Shown: positions 28,300 through 36,635, counted from the first letter of the stretch. The stretch: 64,000 nt of DNA from Salegentibacter agarivorans (GCF_900113135.1 NZ_FOOH01000015.1:49277-113276), one strand, 5' to 3'. A program made the numbers and translations. Notes: generated from the sequence alone by a model not told the origin.

Positions 28300-29033
28300 A
28301 GTAGTTTTTTAATATCTTCAATTAAAATATCAATTTGCGGTTCTTCTTCACCTTCTACAACCGATTTATTTCTTTCTACAGATCCTCGATAATAAATCAT
28401 TGGGTTTCCAAAATTATCTAAACGTGATCTAATATAACCTTCTTTATCAACAAGCGCAAAAAGGCCCTGGTGAGCAAAACCACCGGGAACTTCACTATTT
28501 TCACCGGCATAAATATTATATCCGCCATTTGCCAGCCCGTAAATGGAATCTTTTTCTCCGGTTAATAGATTCCAGTTGGGATGATCTATTCCATAATTTT
28601 CAGCATAAGCATTTAAAACTTCTGGTGTATCATGTTTTGGATCTATTGAAAATGAAGCAATTCCAAAATCTTCTTCATTTTTAAATTCTTCCTGAACTTC
28701 TACCAGGTTTTGATTCATAATTGGGCAAATTGTAGGGCAGGTTGTAAAAAAGAATTCGGCTACATATACCTTCCCACGGTAATCTTTACTACTAACCGTG
28801 TCACCATCCTGGTTTATTAATTGAAATTCTGGGGCTTTTTTCTTTCTTCCGTTTATTTCGATATAAGAAAGTGCCTTATCGGTATTCAATTTTTTGTCGG
28901 CTCCTTTAATATTTAATCGGTCAGATTTTACTACTTCATCGCTACTAATCGTTTCAACTATTTTTGGAATAACAATTATTCCGAAAATTAAAATGATAAG
29001 CGAAAGCCCTATATAAGAATACTTTTTTTTCAT
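28296..29033 (-). CDS. SCO family copper chaperone/thioredoxin-fold protein
   Basis: 245 aa: one N-terminal membrane anchor (residues 7-28), then a thioredoxin-like domain with the SCO copper site intact, CPTIC at C99-C103 (in FFFTTCPTICPIM) and the distal His at H188 (GGFAHQG). SCO proteins deliver copper to, or reduce, the CuA centre of cytochrome oxidase subunit II. The subunit II gene lies at 53212. The gene follows a cysteine-less relative by 1 nt and overlaps DUF420. Confidence 0.95.
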   Translation of the reverse strand: MKKKYSYIGLSLIILIFGIIVIPKIVETISSDEVVKSDRLNIKGADKKLNTDKALSYIEINGRKKKAPEFQLINQDGDTVSSKDYRGKVYVAEFFFTTCPTICPIMNQNLVEVQEEFKNEEDFGIASFSIDPKHDTPEVLNAYAENYGIDHPNWNLLTGEKDSIYGLANGGYNIYAGENSEVPGGFAHQGLFALVDKEGYIRSRLDNFGNPMIYYRGSVERNKSVVEGEEEPQIDILIEDIKKLL

Positions 29034-29034
29034 G

Positions 29035-29679
29035 CTAATTGTTTTTTCTTTCGGCGTTGTTCTTTTTTAAAGCCAGCCTGTATTCAGCAAGAATAACTTT
29101 TACATCGTCGTTCATTTTATCACTCAATTCTGCCACCGAACGGGAGTCATACCCATAAACCTTTCCAAAATCTTCATCTTCATCACGCCCTCTTAAATTA
29201 AGGTCTTTATCTACAATAAAAACGTAAGGCGTATAAGTATTATTAAGCTGGTGTGGAGTGTTGAAACTTTCAAACACCTCTTCTACCTGTGCTGAAGTTC
29301 CAAAAATGAATTCCCATTTTTCAGTTTCAGAAATACCGCTAAATTCTTCTTTAAATTTTTCAGCTTCTTCCCTGGCTTCTTGTGGTAATACCACTACGAA
29401 CTGAAAATCTTTGAATTCGTAATATTTTTCAAGTATTTTCTGGTCAAGATTAAATGTGTTCCCCTTTAGGTTATCGAGATCTTTCCCAAAAAAAGCTACA
29501 ATGCTAATTTTATCTTCTAAACTAATAGGCTCCCCATCAAGACTTTCAAATTTAGAAACATCTTTAACTTCCGGAGTTAACACAGGTAATTTTGCGAAAT
29601 TATTTTGACCTGAAGCAAAAAACATATAAGCAATAATAGGCAATGCAAAAAGCACTAAAAGCACTAAAAACTTTTTCAT
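29035..29679 (-). CDS. Membrane-anchored thioredoxin-fold-like protein without cysteines
   Basis: 214 aa with one N-terminal anchor (residues 3-22). The body reads like a degenerate SCO/thioredoxin fold: a FESLDGEPISLEDKISIVAFFG opening, a strand-helix-strand middle and a YVFIVDKDLNLRGR strand pair followed by an Asp/Glu-rich stretch. There is no cysteine, so it cannot bind copper or do redox like SCO. It is 1 nt upstream of SCO. A scaffold or partner role is possible. The fold is judged by eye and could be wrong. Confidence 0.7.
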   Translation of the reverse strand: MKKFLVLLVLFALPIIAYMFFASGQNNFAKLPVLTPEVKDVSKFESLDGEPISLEDKISIVAFFGKDLDNLKGNTFNLDQKILEKYYEFKDFQFVVVLPQEAREEAEKFKEEFSGISETEKWEFIFGTSAQVEEVFESFNTPHQLNNTYTPYVFIVDKDLNLRGRDEDEDFGKVYGYDSRSVAELSDKMNDDVKVILAEYRLALKKNNAERKNN

Positions 29680-29703
29680 AATCGGGTCTATAGAAGTGAG
29701 TGC

Positions 29704-29737
29704 AAAAATAAAAAGACGGTATCACAAAACCGCCTTT
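29704..29737 (-). terminator. Terminator between cytochrome oxidase subunit IV and assembly genes
   Basis: On the minus strand AAAGGCGGT and ACCGTCTTT pair (one G-T) around an 8-nt loop and run into TTATTTTT. It lies 28 nt after the subunit IV stop and 25 nt before the next start, splitting the ctaB-cox3 genes from the assembly cassette or making the latter a lower-level read-through product. Confidence 0.75.
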
Positions 29738-29764
29738 CTCTAAACTTTTAACTTTTAAGCCAGA

Positions 29765-30127
29765 TTAAAAATCCCAGGCTACGTGATTAGATTTAAACAC
29801 CTCATAAATATAGTCACCTTCTGTTAGAAGAATAAAAATAAGGTAACTTATAAGAAAAACTGAGGTCCAAACAATTGCTCTTCGCAATCCTTTAGTTTCG
29901 CCTTCAAGGTGCATAAAAGACCAGGCAATATAATAAGCTTTATAAATTGTAAGAATTATAAATATCCAGTTAAGAAGAGACATACTTAAAAAAGAAGTTC
30001 TTGTAAGAAATTCTGGTTTAAAAATCCCTAAAACAACTTCTATAAGTGTAACGATAGATAGGATTACAAATACCGTCCAGATCTTCTTTGTATTAGATTC
30101 GTGATGATGTGCTGTACCGTGTGCCAT
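29765..30127 (-). CDS. Cytochrome c oxidase subunit IV family protein
   Basis: 120 aa with three membrane segments (about residues 12-32, 45-65, 82-102), the layout of prokaryotic oxidase subunit IV (COX4_pro). The N terminus is His-rich (AHGTAHHHESN). It lies 18 nt after the long cox3, as expected for a small accessory subunit of the aa3 oxidase. Confidence 0.88.
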   Translation of the reverse strand: MAHGTAHHHESNTKKIWTVFVILSIVTLIEVVLGIFKPEFLTRTSFLSMSLLNWIFIILTIYKAYYIAWSFMHLEGETKGLRRAIVWTSVFLISYLIFILLTEGDYIYEVFKSNHVAWDF

Positions 30128-30145
30128 TTTTAATATTTTCTAAAA

Positions 30146-31126
30146 TTATACCAGGTAAAAGAATGTGAAAACAAATACCCAAACTAAATCTACAAAGTGC
30201 CAGTAAAGACCAACTTTCTCTACCATTTCGTAATTTTTTCTTCGCTCGTAAGTACCAAGAAGTACATTAAAGAAAATTACGATATTAATAAGTACCCCAG
30301 TAAAAACGTGAAAACCGTGGAAACCGGTAATAAAGAAGAAAAAATCTCCAAATAATGGCGGGCCGTATTCATTACGGGTAAGGTTAGCACCTTCTACCAC
30401 TCCTGCGGCTTCATTATCTAATTTAGCAATAGATTCTTCACGAGAAAGGATGGTTTTTTCACCCTCTTCGGTCATTATTTGTGTTCTTATTAAAAGGTCT
30501 GGATTTGCAGCAAAACCAGCTTTTATTTCTTCTATAGAATAAGATGGCATAGCTTTTTCAGATTCAAACCATACTCCATTTTTAGATTCGTGCTCCACCC
30601 TATCTGAAGCTGCTGGGATAGCAATATCTGCCAGTGCTACCCTATGACCGTCGCCATCAATAAACTGAAGAACGTTACCTCCATTAGTGTAAACCGCGCC
30701 ATAAGTTCCATTGATAAAATTTTTCCATTCCCAGGCTTGAGAACCAAGGAAAATAATTCCCCCAATAATAGTAAGAAACATATAAAAAGTAACTTTGGCT
30801 TTATTTAACTGGTGGCCGGCATCTACTGCCAATACCATGGTTACCGAAGAAAAAATAAGGATAAAAGTCATTAATGCCACATAATACATTGGCGCATCTA
30901 CACCGTGTAAGAATGGAAAGTGATTAAAAACTTCGTCGGCAATTGGCCACGAATCCATAAATTTAAAGCGGGAAAACCCATAAGCTGCAAGAAAACCAGA
31001 GAAGGTAAGTGCATCGGAAACGATGAAAAACCACATCATCATTTTGCCATAACTGGACTTTAAAGGCTCATTACCACCACCCCAGGTTTTACCTTCGGTG
31101 CCTGTTCTAACAACAGTAGCTTCCAT
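30146..31126 (-). CDS. Cytochrome c oxidase subunit III, long form with internal insertion
   Basis: 326 aa from the ATG at 31126. The open frame extends 14 codons further to a TTG, but the ATG gives the expected N terminus. Membrane helices are at about 27-47, 78-100, 111-131, 259-290 and 305-326, with the subunit III hallmarks GFHGFHVFTGV and YWHFVDLVW. Between helices there is an insertion of about 115 polar residues (140-255), starting after WEWKNFINGTYG. It is 4 nt downstream of a shorter cox3. This pair of subunit III genes is an established feature of many flavobacterial oxidase loci as far as I recall. Confidence 0.9.
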   Translation of the reverse strand: MEATVVRTGTEGKTWGGGNEPLKSSYGKMMMWFFIVSDALTFSGFLAAYGFSRFKFMDSWPIADEVFNHFPFLHGVDAPMYYVALMTFILIFSSVTMVLAVDAGHQLNKAKVTFYMFLTIIGGIIFLGSQAWEWKNFINGTYGAVYTNGGNVLQFIDGDGHRVALADIAIPAASDRVEHESKNGVWFESEKAMPSYSIEEIKAGFAANPDLLIRTQIMTEEGEKTILSREESIAKLDNEAAGVVEGANLTRNEYGPPLFGDFFFFITGFHGFHVFTGVLINIVIFFNVLLGTYERRKNYEMVEKVGLYWHFVDLVWVFVFTFFYLV

Positions 31127-31173
31127 AGAAGAGTATTTAAATTTTAAGTATTGCGCAAAAATACGCAATTTTA

Positions 31174-31755
31174 TTATCTAAAGAAATATAAAAACACAAA
31201 CAGGTAAATCCACATAAGATCAACAAAATGCCAAAAAGTCGCACCTAGCTCAATTCCAAGCATTTGACCTTTTTTATAACGTTGTTTAAAATGGTTATAA
31301 ATTACTACCAAAAGCGTGATAATGCCCGCCAACAGGTGAGCCATATGCACTAGAACCAGTACGTAAATAAAGGAAGTTGTAATACTACTTTCACTACCGG
31401 TAAAGTAGTAACCTTCGGCTATAATTTCAGTAAATCCATTAAATTGAAGCGCCACAAATAAGACCGCAAGAACCAGTGTACCAATAAGTAAGGCGGAGGC
31501 GTTTCTTCGGTTTCCGGTTAAAATACTTTGTTTTGCTAACATAAACGTGAGGCTGCTTAAAACTATAACAAGAGTACTCCACATGAATGCATTTGGAAGA
31601 TCAAATTCTGTTAACCAGTCTGGCCTTGTTTTACTTACTACATAAGCACTGGTGAGCCCACCAAAGGTCATAATCATACTAATTATCCCAAACCAGAGCA
31701 TCATCTTCTTTGCCCTATCGTATTTGTGCTTTTCGGCACCTTGAGTTAAATCCAT
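31174..31755 (-). CDS. Cytochrome c oxidase subunit III, short form
   Basis: 193 aa with five membrane segments (about residues 17-40, 53-73, 88-106, 124-150, 168-190), the size of bacterial five-helix subunit III. Diagnostic motifs are VHMAHLLAGIITL, equivalent to the HxxHxxxG segment, and FWHFVDLMWIYLF at the C terminus. Its start overlaps the ctaB stop by 10 nt and the next cox3 follows at once, so the three are one transcript. Confidence 0.92.
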   Translation of the reverse strand: MDLTQGAEKHKYDRAKKMMLWFGIISMIMTFGGLTSAYVVSKTRPDWLTEFDLPNAFMWSTLVIVLSSLTFMLAKQSILTGNRRNASALLIGTLVLAVLFVALQFNGFTEIIAEGYYFTGSESSITTSFIYVLVLVHMAHLLAGIITLLVVIYNHFKQRYKKGQMLGIELGATFWHFVDLMWIYLFVFLYFFR

Positions 31756-32648
31756 TCTCTTATAAATTTATCAAAAACATATACTATTTGAAGTAGCGTA
31801 ATATAAGATACGCTTGCAAACATCAATTTCTTAGCGGCCTGCGCCGTCTTTTCCTTATACAATTTTAAAGCATAATACAGCATTCCCAGGCCAAGTAGAA
31901 GAATGAGCCCGCCAGCTACCGGCGATAGAAAAAGTTTACCTGTAACTCCAAAAACAGGAATTAAAGAAACTAAAATGGTCCATACCGTATAAAGAATTAC
32001 CTGTATGGCCGTTCCCTTATCACGCTTTCCGGTAGGTAGCATAAAAAAACCTCCTTTTTTATAATCGTCAAACAACCACCAACCTATTGCCCAAAAATGA
32101 GGAAACTGCCAGAAAAATTGTATCATAAATAAAGTTCCGGGCTCTATACTAAAATCTCCTGTGGCCGCTACCCAACCTAACATAAAAGGAATTGCTCCCG
32201 GAATTGCACCTACAAAAACTGATAACGGGGTTTTAGTCTTAAGTGGAGTATAAACACTTACATATAAAAATATACTAATTGCCCCAAACATAGCCGTCTT
32301 GGGGTTTATAATGTATAAAACGATAAGCCCGGCGATGGTAAAAATACTTGCGATTAAAAACGCTGTACTTACCGACATTCTACCATCGGGAATAGGTCGG
32401 TTTTTGGTGCGATCCATAAGTGCATCAAGATCCCGCTCTATAATTTGGTTATAAGCATTTGAAGCGCCCACCATAAAGTAACCACCAATGGCAAGTAAAA
32501 AAACAGTAACAAAGTCTATGCTATCTGCACCCAAAAAATAACCTGCAACCGAAGAAAAAACCACGCTTACGGCAAGCCGCACCTTGGTAATTTCTTTAAA
32601 GTCTGTTAGGATAGAAGCCGAGGAAGTATGTACACCGGTGCTGCTCAA
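31746..32648 (-). CDS. ctaB: Protoheme IX farnesyltransferase (heme O synthase)
   Basis: 300 aa, about nine membrane helices. It attaches a farnesyl group to protoheme, the first step to heme A for the oxidase. The polyprenyl-diphosphate site is in NAYNQIIERDLDALMDRTKNRPIP. The start is a TTG at 32648: the frame has a TGA five codons upstream and no ATG or GTG before conserved sequence. A promoter lies just upstream. It heads the ctaB-cox3-cox3-cox4 transcript. Confidence 0.94.
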   Translation of the reverse strand: MSSTGVHTSSASILTDFKEITKVRLAVSVVFSSVAGYFLGADSIDFVTVFLLAIGGYFMVGASNAYNQIIERDLDALMDRTKNRPIPDGRMSVSTAFLIASIFTIAGLIVLYIINPKTAMFGAISIFLYVSVYTPLKTKTPLSVFVGAIPGAIPFMLGWVAATGDFSIEPGTLFMIQFFWQFPHFWAIGWWLFDDYKKGGFFMLPTGKRDKGTAIQVILYTVWTILVSLIPVFGVTGKLFLSPVAGGLILLLGLGMLYYALKLYKEKTAQAAKKLMFASVSYITLLQIVYVFDKFIREWI

Positions 32649-32670
32649 AAATAGGTTTTTTCAATTGGCG

Positions 32671-32700
32671 CAAAGATACTCCTTAATTGGGTTTTGGCAA
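32671..32700 (-). promoter_or_regulatory. Promoter for the ctaB-cox3-cox4 operon
   Basis: Minus strand TTG (32700-32698), 19-bp spacer, TATCTTTG (32678-32671). It is a near-perfect Bacteroidetes promoter ending 22 nt before the TTG start codon, so the leader is very short. Confidence 0.7.
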
Positions 32701-32790
32701 GGGTGCAAAAATGTTAATTTTCAGCACTTAAGAAAATGAAAAAATATTGAATAAAACTACTTAAAATACTATAGTAATTTAGCAATTTAT

Positions 32791-34908
32791 TTAATAATCG
32801 TAATACCAGTTAAAAATATCGGTACGTAAACCAAAATTTATCCAGGAAGTTGTATTCTCATAATTTTGATGCGTTTTTACATCGGGGTTAAAAGAGCGAT
32901 AAATAAAACTACCGTAAAGCTTTAAATTTGTTGCCGGGTTTACAATATAACCTGCTTCAATATTCGAAAAGAAAGAAGTTGTAGTATTTCCCTGGCCAAT
33001 TTTCACACCGACATCAAAAGGCCGCTGGCGCTCGCTGGTATAGATGTCTCCTCCATAGGCAGCCTGGTTTGTTGCCATATTATAATCAAAACCTCTATTG
33101 CCGTAAATTACTTTGGCACTTCCATACCATCTATCATTTTTATAGCGGGCAATAGCTAAAATCTCCCTGAAATTAGAGCCCCACAAGTGAGCCATAGACT
33201 GGTTATTATGCCCATAATTTAAAACCCCTGTGTTATGCGAATAAGTGTAAGGCCGTACCTGGTTATATTCTGCCTGCAGAAATAACCCGGGAATTTTAAA
33301 AGCATCAAAATATTTCACTCCCAATTGATACCCAAGTTTGTTTTTCCAGCTTTGATTCCCACCAAAAACATCAGAAGTAGAGAATTCATCTATAATCATT
33401 TGACCATAGATATTAATTTCATCTGAAAATTTATATTTTGAAGTAAGGCCAATAAGTGCATTGCCGCCACGTGCCCCGGTAGAAAATTCTATAGCCCGAT
33501 AAAAAATTACCGGGTTCAAATAATTTAAATCGAAGCCCCGGTTATTATCATTTTCCCAAACCACAGATTCAAATAAACCAATATTAAGCCTTTTGGTTAC
33601 ATTATAACTCAAGTAATGGTTGGCCATATATTTTGTTCTAAAGGAACCATTTTCTGTAACTGCCGGTCTCACATCACGCAAAGACATCCAGGTATTGGTA
33701 TATTTTAACTTCCAAAACGTGGTGTTGAGTTTAAAATAAGGATATGGTGAAGCATTATCACTCATTAAAAGGGAGCGATAACCGTCTCCAATAAAGTTTT
33801 TGCCGTGGCCAAATTGAAGATTAAAAAACTTATTGGGTGTGTAAGATAAATACCCTTCAGCTACAGGATAATCATAACCTTCGTCCATAAAAGGTTTTGC
33901 AATTCCCCTGCCGGGTATTATAGCAGGATCGCCACCATCTGGCCTAATAGATTCGGCAAACCTATTGTAATAATCGACAAACCTGCCCTGATTTTCGTAA
34001 GCTACCGTATAAAAATTAAACTTTTTCCCTAAACCACCCTGAAAAATAAGAGCACGGGTGTTATTATACGTAAAATCGAAGTCTGTTTGCTGAAAATCTT
34101 TTCCTAACTGAAGATCTAAAGCAAAATCCAGGGTAAACCAATAATCTTTGGTTTGATATTGCACCAAATGCTCATTCCATAACTTTTTGCCAAACCAGGA
34201 ATCTGCATCCCGCAGCATTTTATTTTCTTCAGCTTTAAAATTATAATATTTAGAAACTTCAGAAAAAAGCAAAGGCTTTGAAGCCGAGTGAGTATTCACT
34301 CCTATTTTATTGAATTCAGCATCAAAACGGCTGTAGTATTCATGCGATAAAGGAATATTTATCTGACTTTCATACCGAGGGCGCGTAAATTCTTCCGATT
34401 GAATTTGATCATATTCATTAGTCAGATCATCTTCTTGAGGTTGCTGAAAATTGATTTCTGAAATATCAGGTTCAACCTGGGAGGTAGTAGAAAAATCTTC
34501 AGTATTTAATTCCAACGGAATTTTTACAGGCATTTTAAACTGGACAAAAATTGGCCTGGAATTATAAGTAGCCGGCTTAATTTGAGGCAACAAATTAAAA
34601 ACACGCTGCATTTCTTCCTTTAATTCTGCATAAGCTGCATCTGTATAAACAACATTAAAATTTCCGGTTTTATCAACTTCAAAAATAACAATGATTTCTC
34701 CCCTATAATTTTCTCGTATTACCTCTAAAGGAACTTCGTAATTATTCAGAACAAATTTGGTAAGGGTATTTTTAAAGCAGGTTTCTTTATTAGCAAAATC
34801 TACATTGGTACATTGAAGAAATTCAGGAAAACGCTGGCTATTATCCTGGGCCTGAGATTTTAAAATAATCGCACTTAGCAAGAAAAGAAGAAACAGGTAG
34901 TTCTTCAT
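32791..34908 (-). CDS. RemB-like gliding/outer-membrane barrel protein with N-terminal TonB-C-like domain
   Basis: 705 aa with a signal peptide (cleavage after about residue 20, SQA-QD). Residues about 26-132 look like a TonB C-terminal domain: FPEFLQCTNV, a paired Cys (ETCFKN), the GEIIVIFEVDKTGNFNV strands and a closing VQFKMPVKIPL. Residues about 180-705 form a large Wzi/RemB-type barrel with GYLSYTPNKFFNLQFGHGKN, an LNPVIFYRAIEF segment and a final aromatic strand. It resembles F. johnsoniae RemB, a surface protein affecting gliding, and more distantly capsule-assembly Wzi. It is immediately downstream of tonB, with a terminator between. Confidence 0.72.
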   Translation of the reverse strand: MKNYLFLLFLLSAIILKSQAQDNSQRFPEFLQCTNVDFANKETCFKNTLTKFVLNNYEVPLEVIRENYRGEIIVIFEVDKTGNFNVVYTDAAYAELKEEMQRVFNLLPQIKPATYNSRPIFVQFKMPVKIPLELNTEDFSTTSQVEPDISEINFQQPQEDDLTNEYDQIQSEEFTRPRYESQINIPLSHEYYSRFDAEFNKIGVNTHSASKPLLFSEVSKYYNFKAEENKMLRDADSWFGKKLWNEHLVQYQTKDYWFTLDFALDLQLGKDFQQTDFDFTYNNTRALIFQGGLGKKFNFYTVAYENQGRFVDYYNRFAESIRPDGGDPAIIPGRGIAKPFMDEGYDYPVAEGYLSYTPNKFFNLQFGHGKNFIGDGYRSLLMSDNASPYPYFKLNTTFWKLKYTNTWMSLRDVRPAVTENGSFRTKYMANHYLSYNVTKRLNIGLFESVVWENDNNRGFDLNYLNPVIFYRAIEFSTGARGGNALIGLTSKYKFSDEINIYGQMIIDEFSTSDVFGGNQSWKNKLGYQLGVKYFDAFKIPGLFLQAEYNQVRPYTYSHNTGVLNYGHNNQSMAHLWGSNFREILAIARYKNDRWYGSAKVIYGNRGFDYNMATNQAAYGGDIYTSERQRPFDVGVKIGQGNTTTSFFSNIEAGYIVNPATNLKLYGSFIYRSFNPDVKTHQNYENTTSWINFGLRTDIFNWYYDY

Positions 34909-34980
34909 ACTTAAAGTAGGGAAAGATTGGTTACACCTTCGAAATATACATTTTTTTAGATAGAGTAAACCAGCTTAAAA

Positions 34981-35009
34981 TAAAAAATCCCGGGACAAGC
35001 CCGGGATTT
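34981..35009 (-). terminator. Terminator after tonB
   Basis: A perfect 10-bp inverted repeat, AAATCCCGGG and CCCGGGATTT, with a 5-nt loop, followed on the minus strand by a T run. It lies 23 nt beyond the tonB stop and would separate tonB from the RemB-like gene. Confidence 0.85.
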
Positions 35010-35031
35010 AAATTTATACTAAATAAATGTC

Positions 35032-35754
35032 TTAGTCCTGAATTTGGAATACAATTGGTAAAGAGTACATAACCCCTACTGCCTTACCACGTTGTTTACC
35101 CGGTTGCATACTAGGCAATTTATTAATTACCCTTGCTGCTTCACGCTCTAACCTTGGGTGGGGCGCTCTGGATTGAACATTGGTAATATTTCCTTTTTCA
35201 TCTATCTTAAACTGAACAATTACCCTGTTTACACCAGAAAGGCCAAGTTCTGCACCAAGATCTGTATCGAACTCACGGTTTACAAACTGACTAATCTTTT
35301 GGCTCATACATTGCTTACGCTCTTCGTTGTTATTTAGGTTTTCACAACCCGGGAAGATTGGCACATCTTCAATTACAGCGAAGGGAACATCTGCAACCTC
35401 TTCTTCTACGGGTGCTTCAACAACCTCTTCTACCTCAACAATTTCATCCATATTGGTTTCAGTAGACTCAATTTCGTCTTCTTCTACCTCTTCCTCATCC
35501 TCTACAACTTCAATAACCTCTGGTGCCGGAGGTGGAGGTGGAGGAGGTGGAGGTGTATTCTGCATCTCTGTAATTGGGATTTCTTCATCGTCTAAATCGT
35601 CCATATTTAACTGGCCGGTATCAATGGCTTCCTTGTCATAAGTCTTCCATTCAATTGCCCTCCAGGTAATTAATAGAACAACAATAAGCCCCAATTGCAG
35701 AAAAAATACACTTCTTCTGGTTAAATCGGCTTTTGGATTTTTCTTTGGTTCCAT
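35032..35754 (-). CDS. Energy transducer TonB
   Basis: 240 aa. One inner-membrane helix (about residues 17-37) is followed by a periplasmic linker with a nine-proline run (residues about 69-77), a long acidic Glu/Val repeat region (about 80-120) and a TonB C-terminal domain (about 125-240: IFPGCENLNNN, RVIVQFKIDEKGNITNV, LPSMQPGKQRGKAVGV). It transmits proton-motive force from ExbB/ExbD to outer-membrane transporters. No exbBD genes are adjacent. Confidence 0.93.
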   Translation of the reverse strand: MEPKKNPKADLTRRSVFFLQLGLIVVLLITWRAIEWKTYDKEAIDTGQLNMDDLDDEEIPITEMQNTPPPPPPPPPAPEVIEVVEDEEEVEEDEIESTETNMDEIVEVEEVVEAPVEEEVADVPFAVIEDVPIFPGCENLNNNEERKQCMSQKISQFVNREFDTDLGAELGLSGVNRVIVQFKIDEKGNITNVQSRAPHPRLEREAARVINKLPSMQPGKQRGKAVGVMYSLPIVFQIQD

Positions 35755-35798
35755 AATAGGTTATTGATTAATAAGGATTGCTAAATTAAATATTTTTT

Positions 35799-36221
35799 CT
35801 AAAAAATTAAATTAATCTTACTATTTAACCTTTTTAGACTCTTTTCAAAGAGAAGAAAGATAATAACAGCAAGCAAAATTCCAGCAGTATTCGCCAAAAT
35901 ATCATACCAATCTGGTTCTCTATAACTGGTAAGTACACCCTGTAAAACCTCAATTAACATACCAAACAGTATAGAGAGGCCGGCTATTTTAAATAGGTGA
36001 CCTTTATAAGTAGCTTGAGGTCTATTTTTTTGCATAAAATATACCTTCCACAATGCTACAAGTCCAAAATAGGCCCCAAGATGTAAAAGTTTATCTGTAG
36101 GATTAAAACTCCCCACACTAATTTTACCGAGTTTCACTAAAGAAGAAACCGTTAGTAATATAATATAAAGGCTCGCTACAAATAAAGTTATTTTAGCTAC
36201 CAAGAACTTCTTTGTAGGCAT
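35799..36221 (-). CDS. VanZ-like family membrane protein
   Basis: 140 aa from an ATG at 36221; a GTG two codons earlier also opens the frame. Four membrane helices are predicted (about residues 8-28, 43-60, 75-95, 110-130). The loops carry the VanZ-like signature: DKLLHLGAYFGLVALW after the first helix and a conserved EVLQ-x-x-x-x-x-R-x-x-D-WYDILANTAG segment before the last. VanZ of Enterococcus gives low-level teicoplanin resistance; the function of the wider family is unknown. Its 5' end overlaps the 3' end of gcvH by about 29 nt. Confidence 0.85.
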   Translation of the reverse strand: MPTKKFLVAKITLFVASLYIILLTVSSLVKLGKISVGSFNPTDKLLHLGAYFGLVALWKVYFMQKNRPQATYKGHLFKIAGLSILFGMLIEVLQGVLTSYREPDWYDILANTAGILLAVIIFLLFEKSLKRLNSKINLIF

Positions 36222-36573
36222 CTGCACTTAAAAGATCTTCCAGCTGAGATTCATCAGAAAATTTAATTTTAATCATCCAACCTTCTCCGTAAGGATCTGA
36301 ATTTACTTTTTCCGGCTCATCTTCAAGGCTCTCGTTAAATTTAATAATTTCGCCAGAAAGAGGCAAATAAAGGTCTGAAACTGTTTTTACAGCTTCAACT
36401 GTTCCAAAAACCTCTTCTCTTTCAAGGGTTTCGTCTACGGTTTCTACTTCTACATAAACGATATCACCTAATTCGCCCTGGGCAAAATCTGTAACACCAA
36501 TTGTAGCCGTATCACCTTCTACCTTAATCCATTCGTGGTCTTTGGTGTACTTTAAATCTTGTGGAATATTCAT
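36193..36573 (-). CDS. gcvH: Glycine cleavage system H protein
   Basis: 126 aa, full length. This is the lipoyl-carrying shuttle of the glycine cleavage complex. The lipoylated Lys lies in GTVEAVKTVSDLYLPLSGE (K about 64), with the usual fold before it (YTKDHEWIKVEGDTATIGVTDFAQ). None of the other glycine cleavage genes are in the window. It has its own promoter upstream and lies downstream of sprA. Confidence 0.97.
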   Translation of the reverse strand: MNIPQDLKYTKDHEWIKVEGDTATIGVTDFAQGELGDIVYVEVETVDETLEREEVFGTVEAVKTVSDLYLPLSGEIIKFNESLEDEPEKVNSDPYGEGWMIKIKFSDESQLEDLLSADAYKEVLGS

Positions 36574-36594
36574 TAGTTCTATTTTATATTAGAG

Positions 36595-36624
36595 CAAAGT
36601 TAATTTTTTAAAGCAATACTTCAA
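36595..36624 (-). promoter_or_regulatory. Promoter for gcvH-vanZ
   Basis: Minus strand TTG (36624-36622), 19-bp spacer, TAACTTTG (36602-36595). It matches the consensus and lies 22 nt upstream of the gcvH ATG, in the short gap after sprA. Confidence 0.7.
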
Positions 36625-36635
36625 ACAAGCCTCAA

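Noticed and set aside
31127..31168. Extended TTG start for the long cox3
   Set aside because: The ATG at 31126 gives a normal N terminus; the extra 14 residues look like untranslated leader.
35327..35641. 104-aa Ser/Thr/Gly-rich open frame opposite tonB
   Set aside because: It is the reverse complement of the proline and Glu/Val repeats of TonB and has low complexity.
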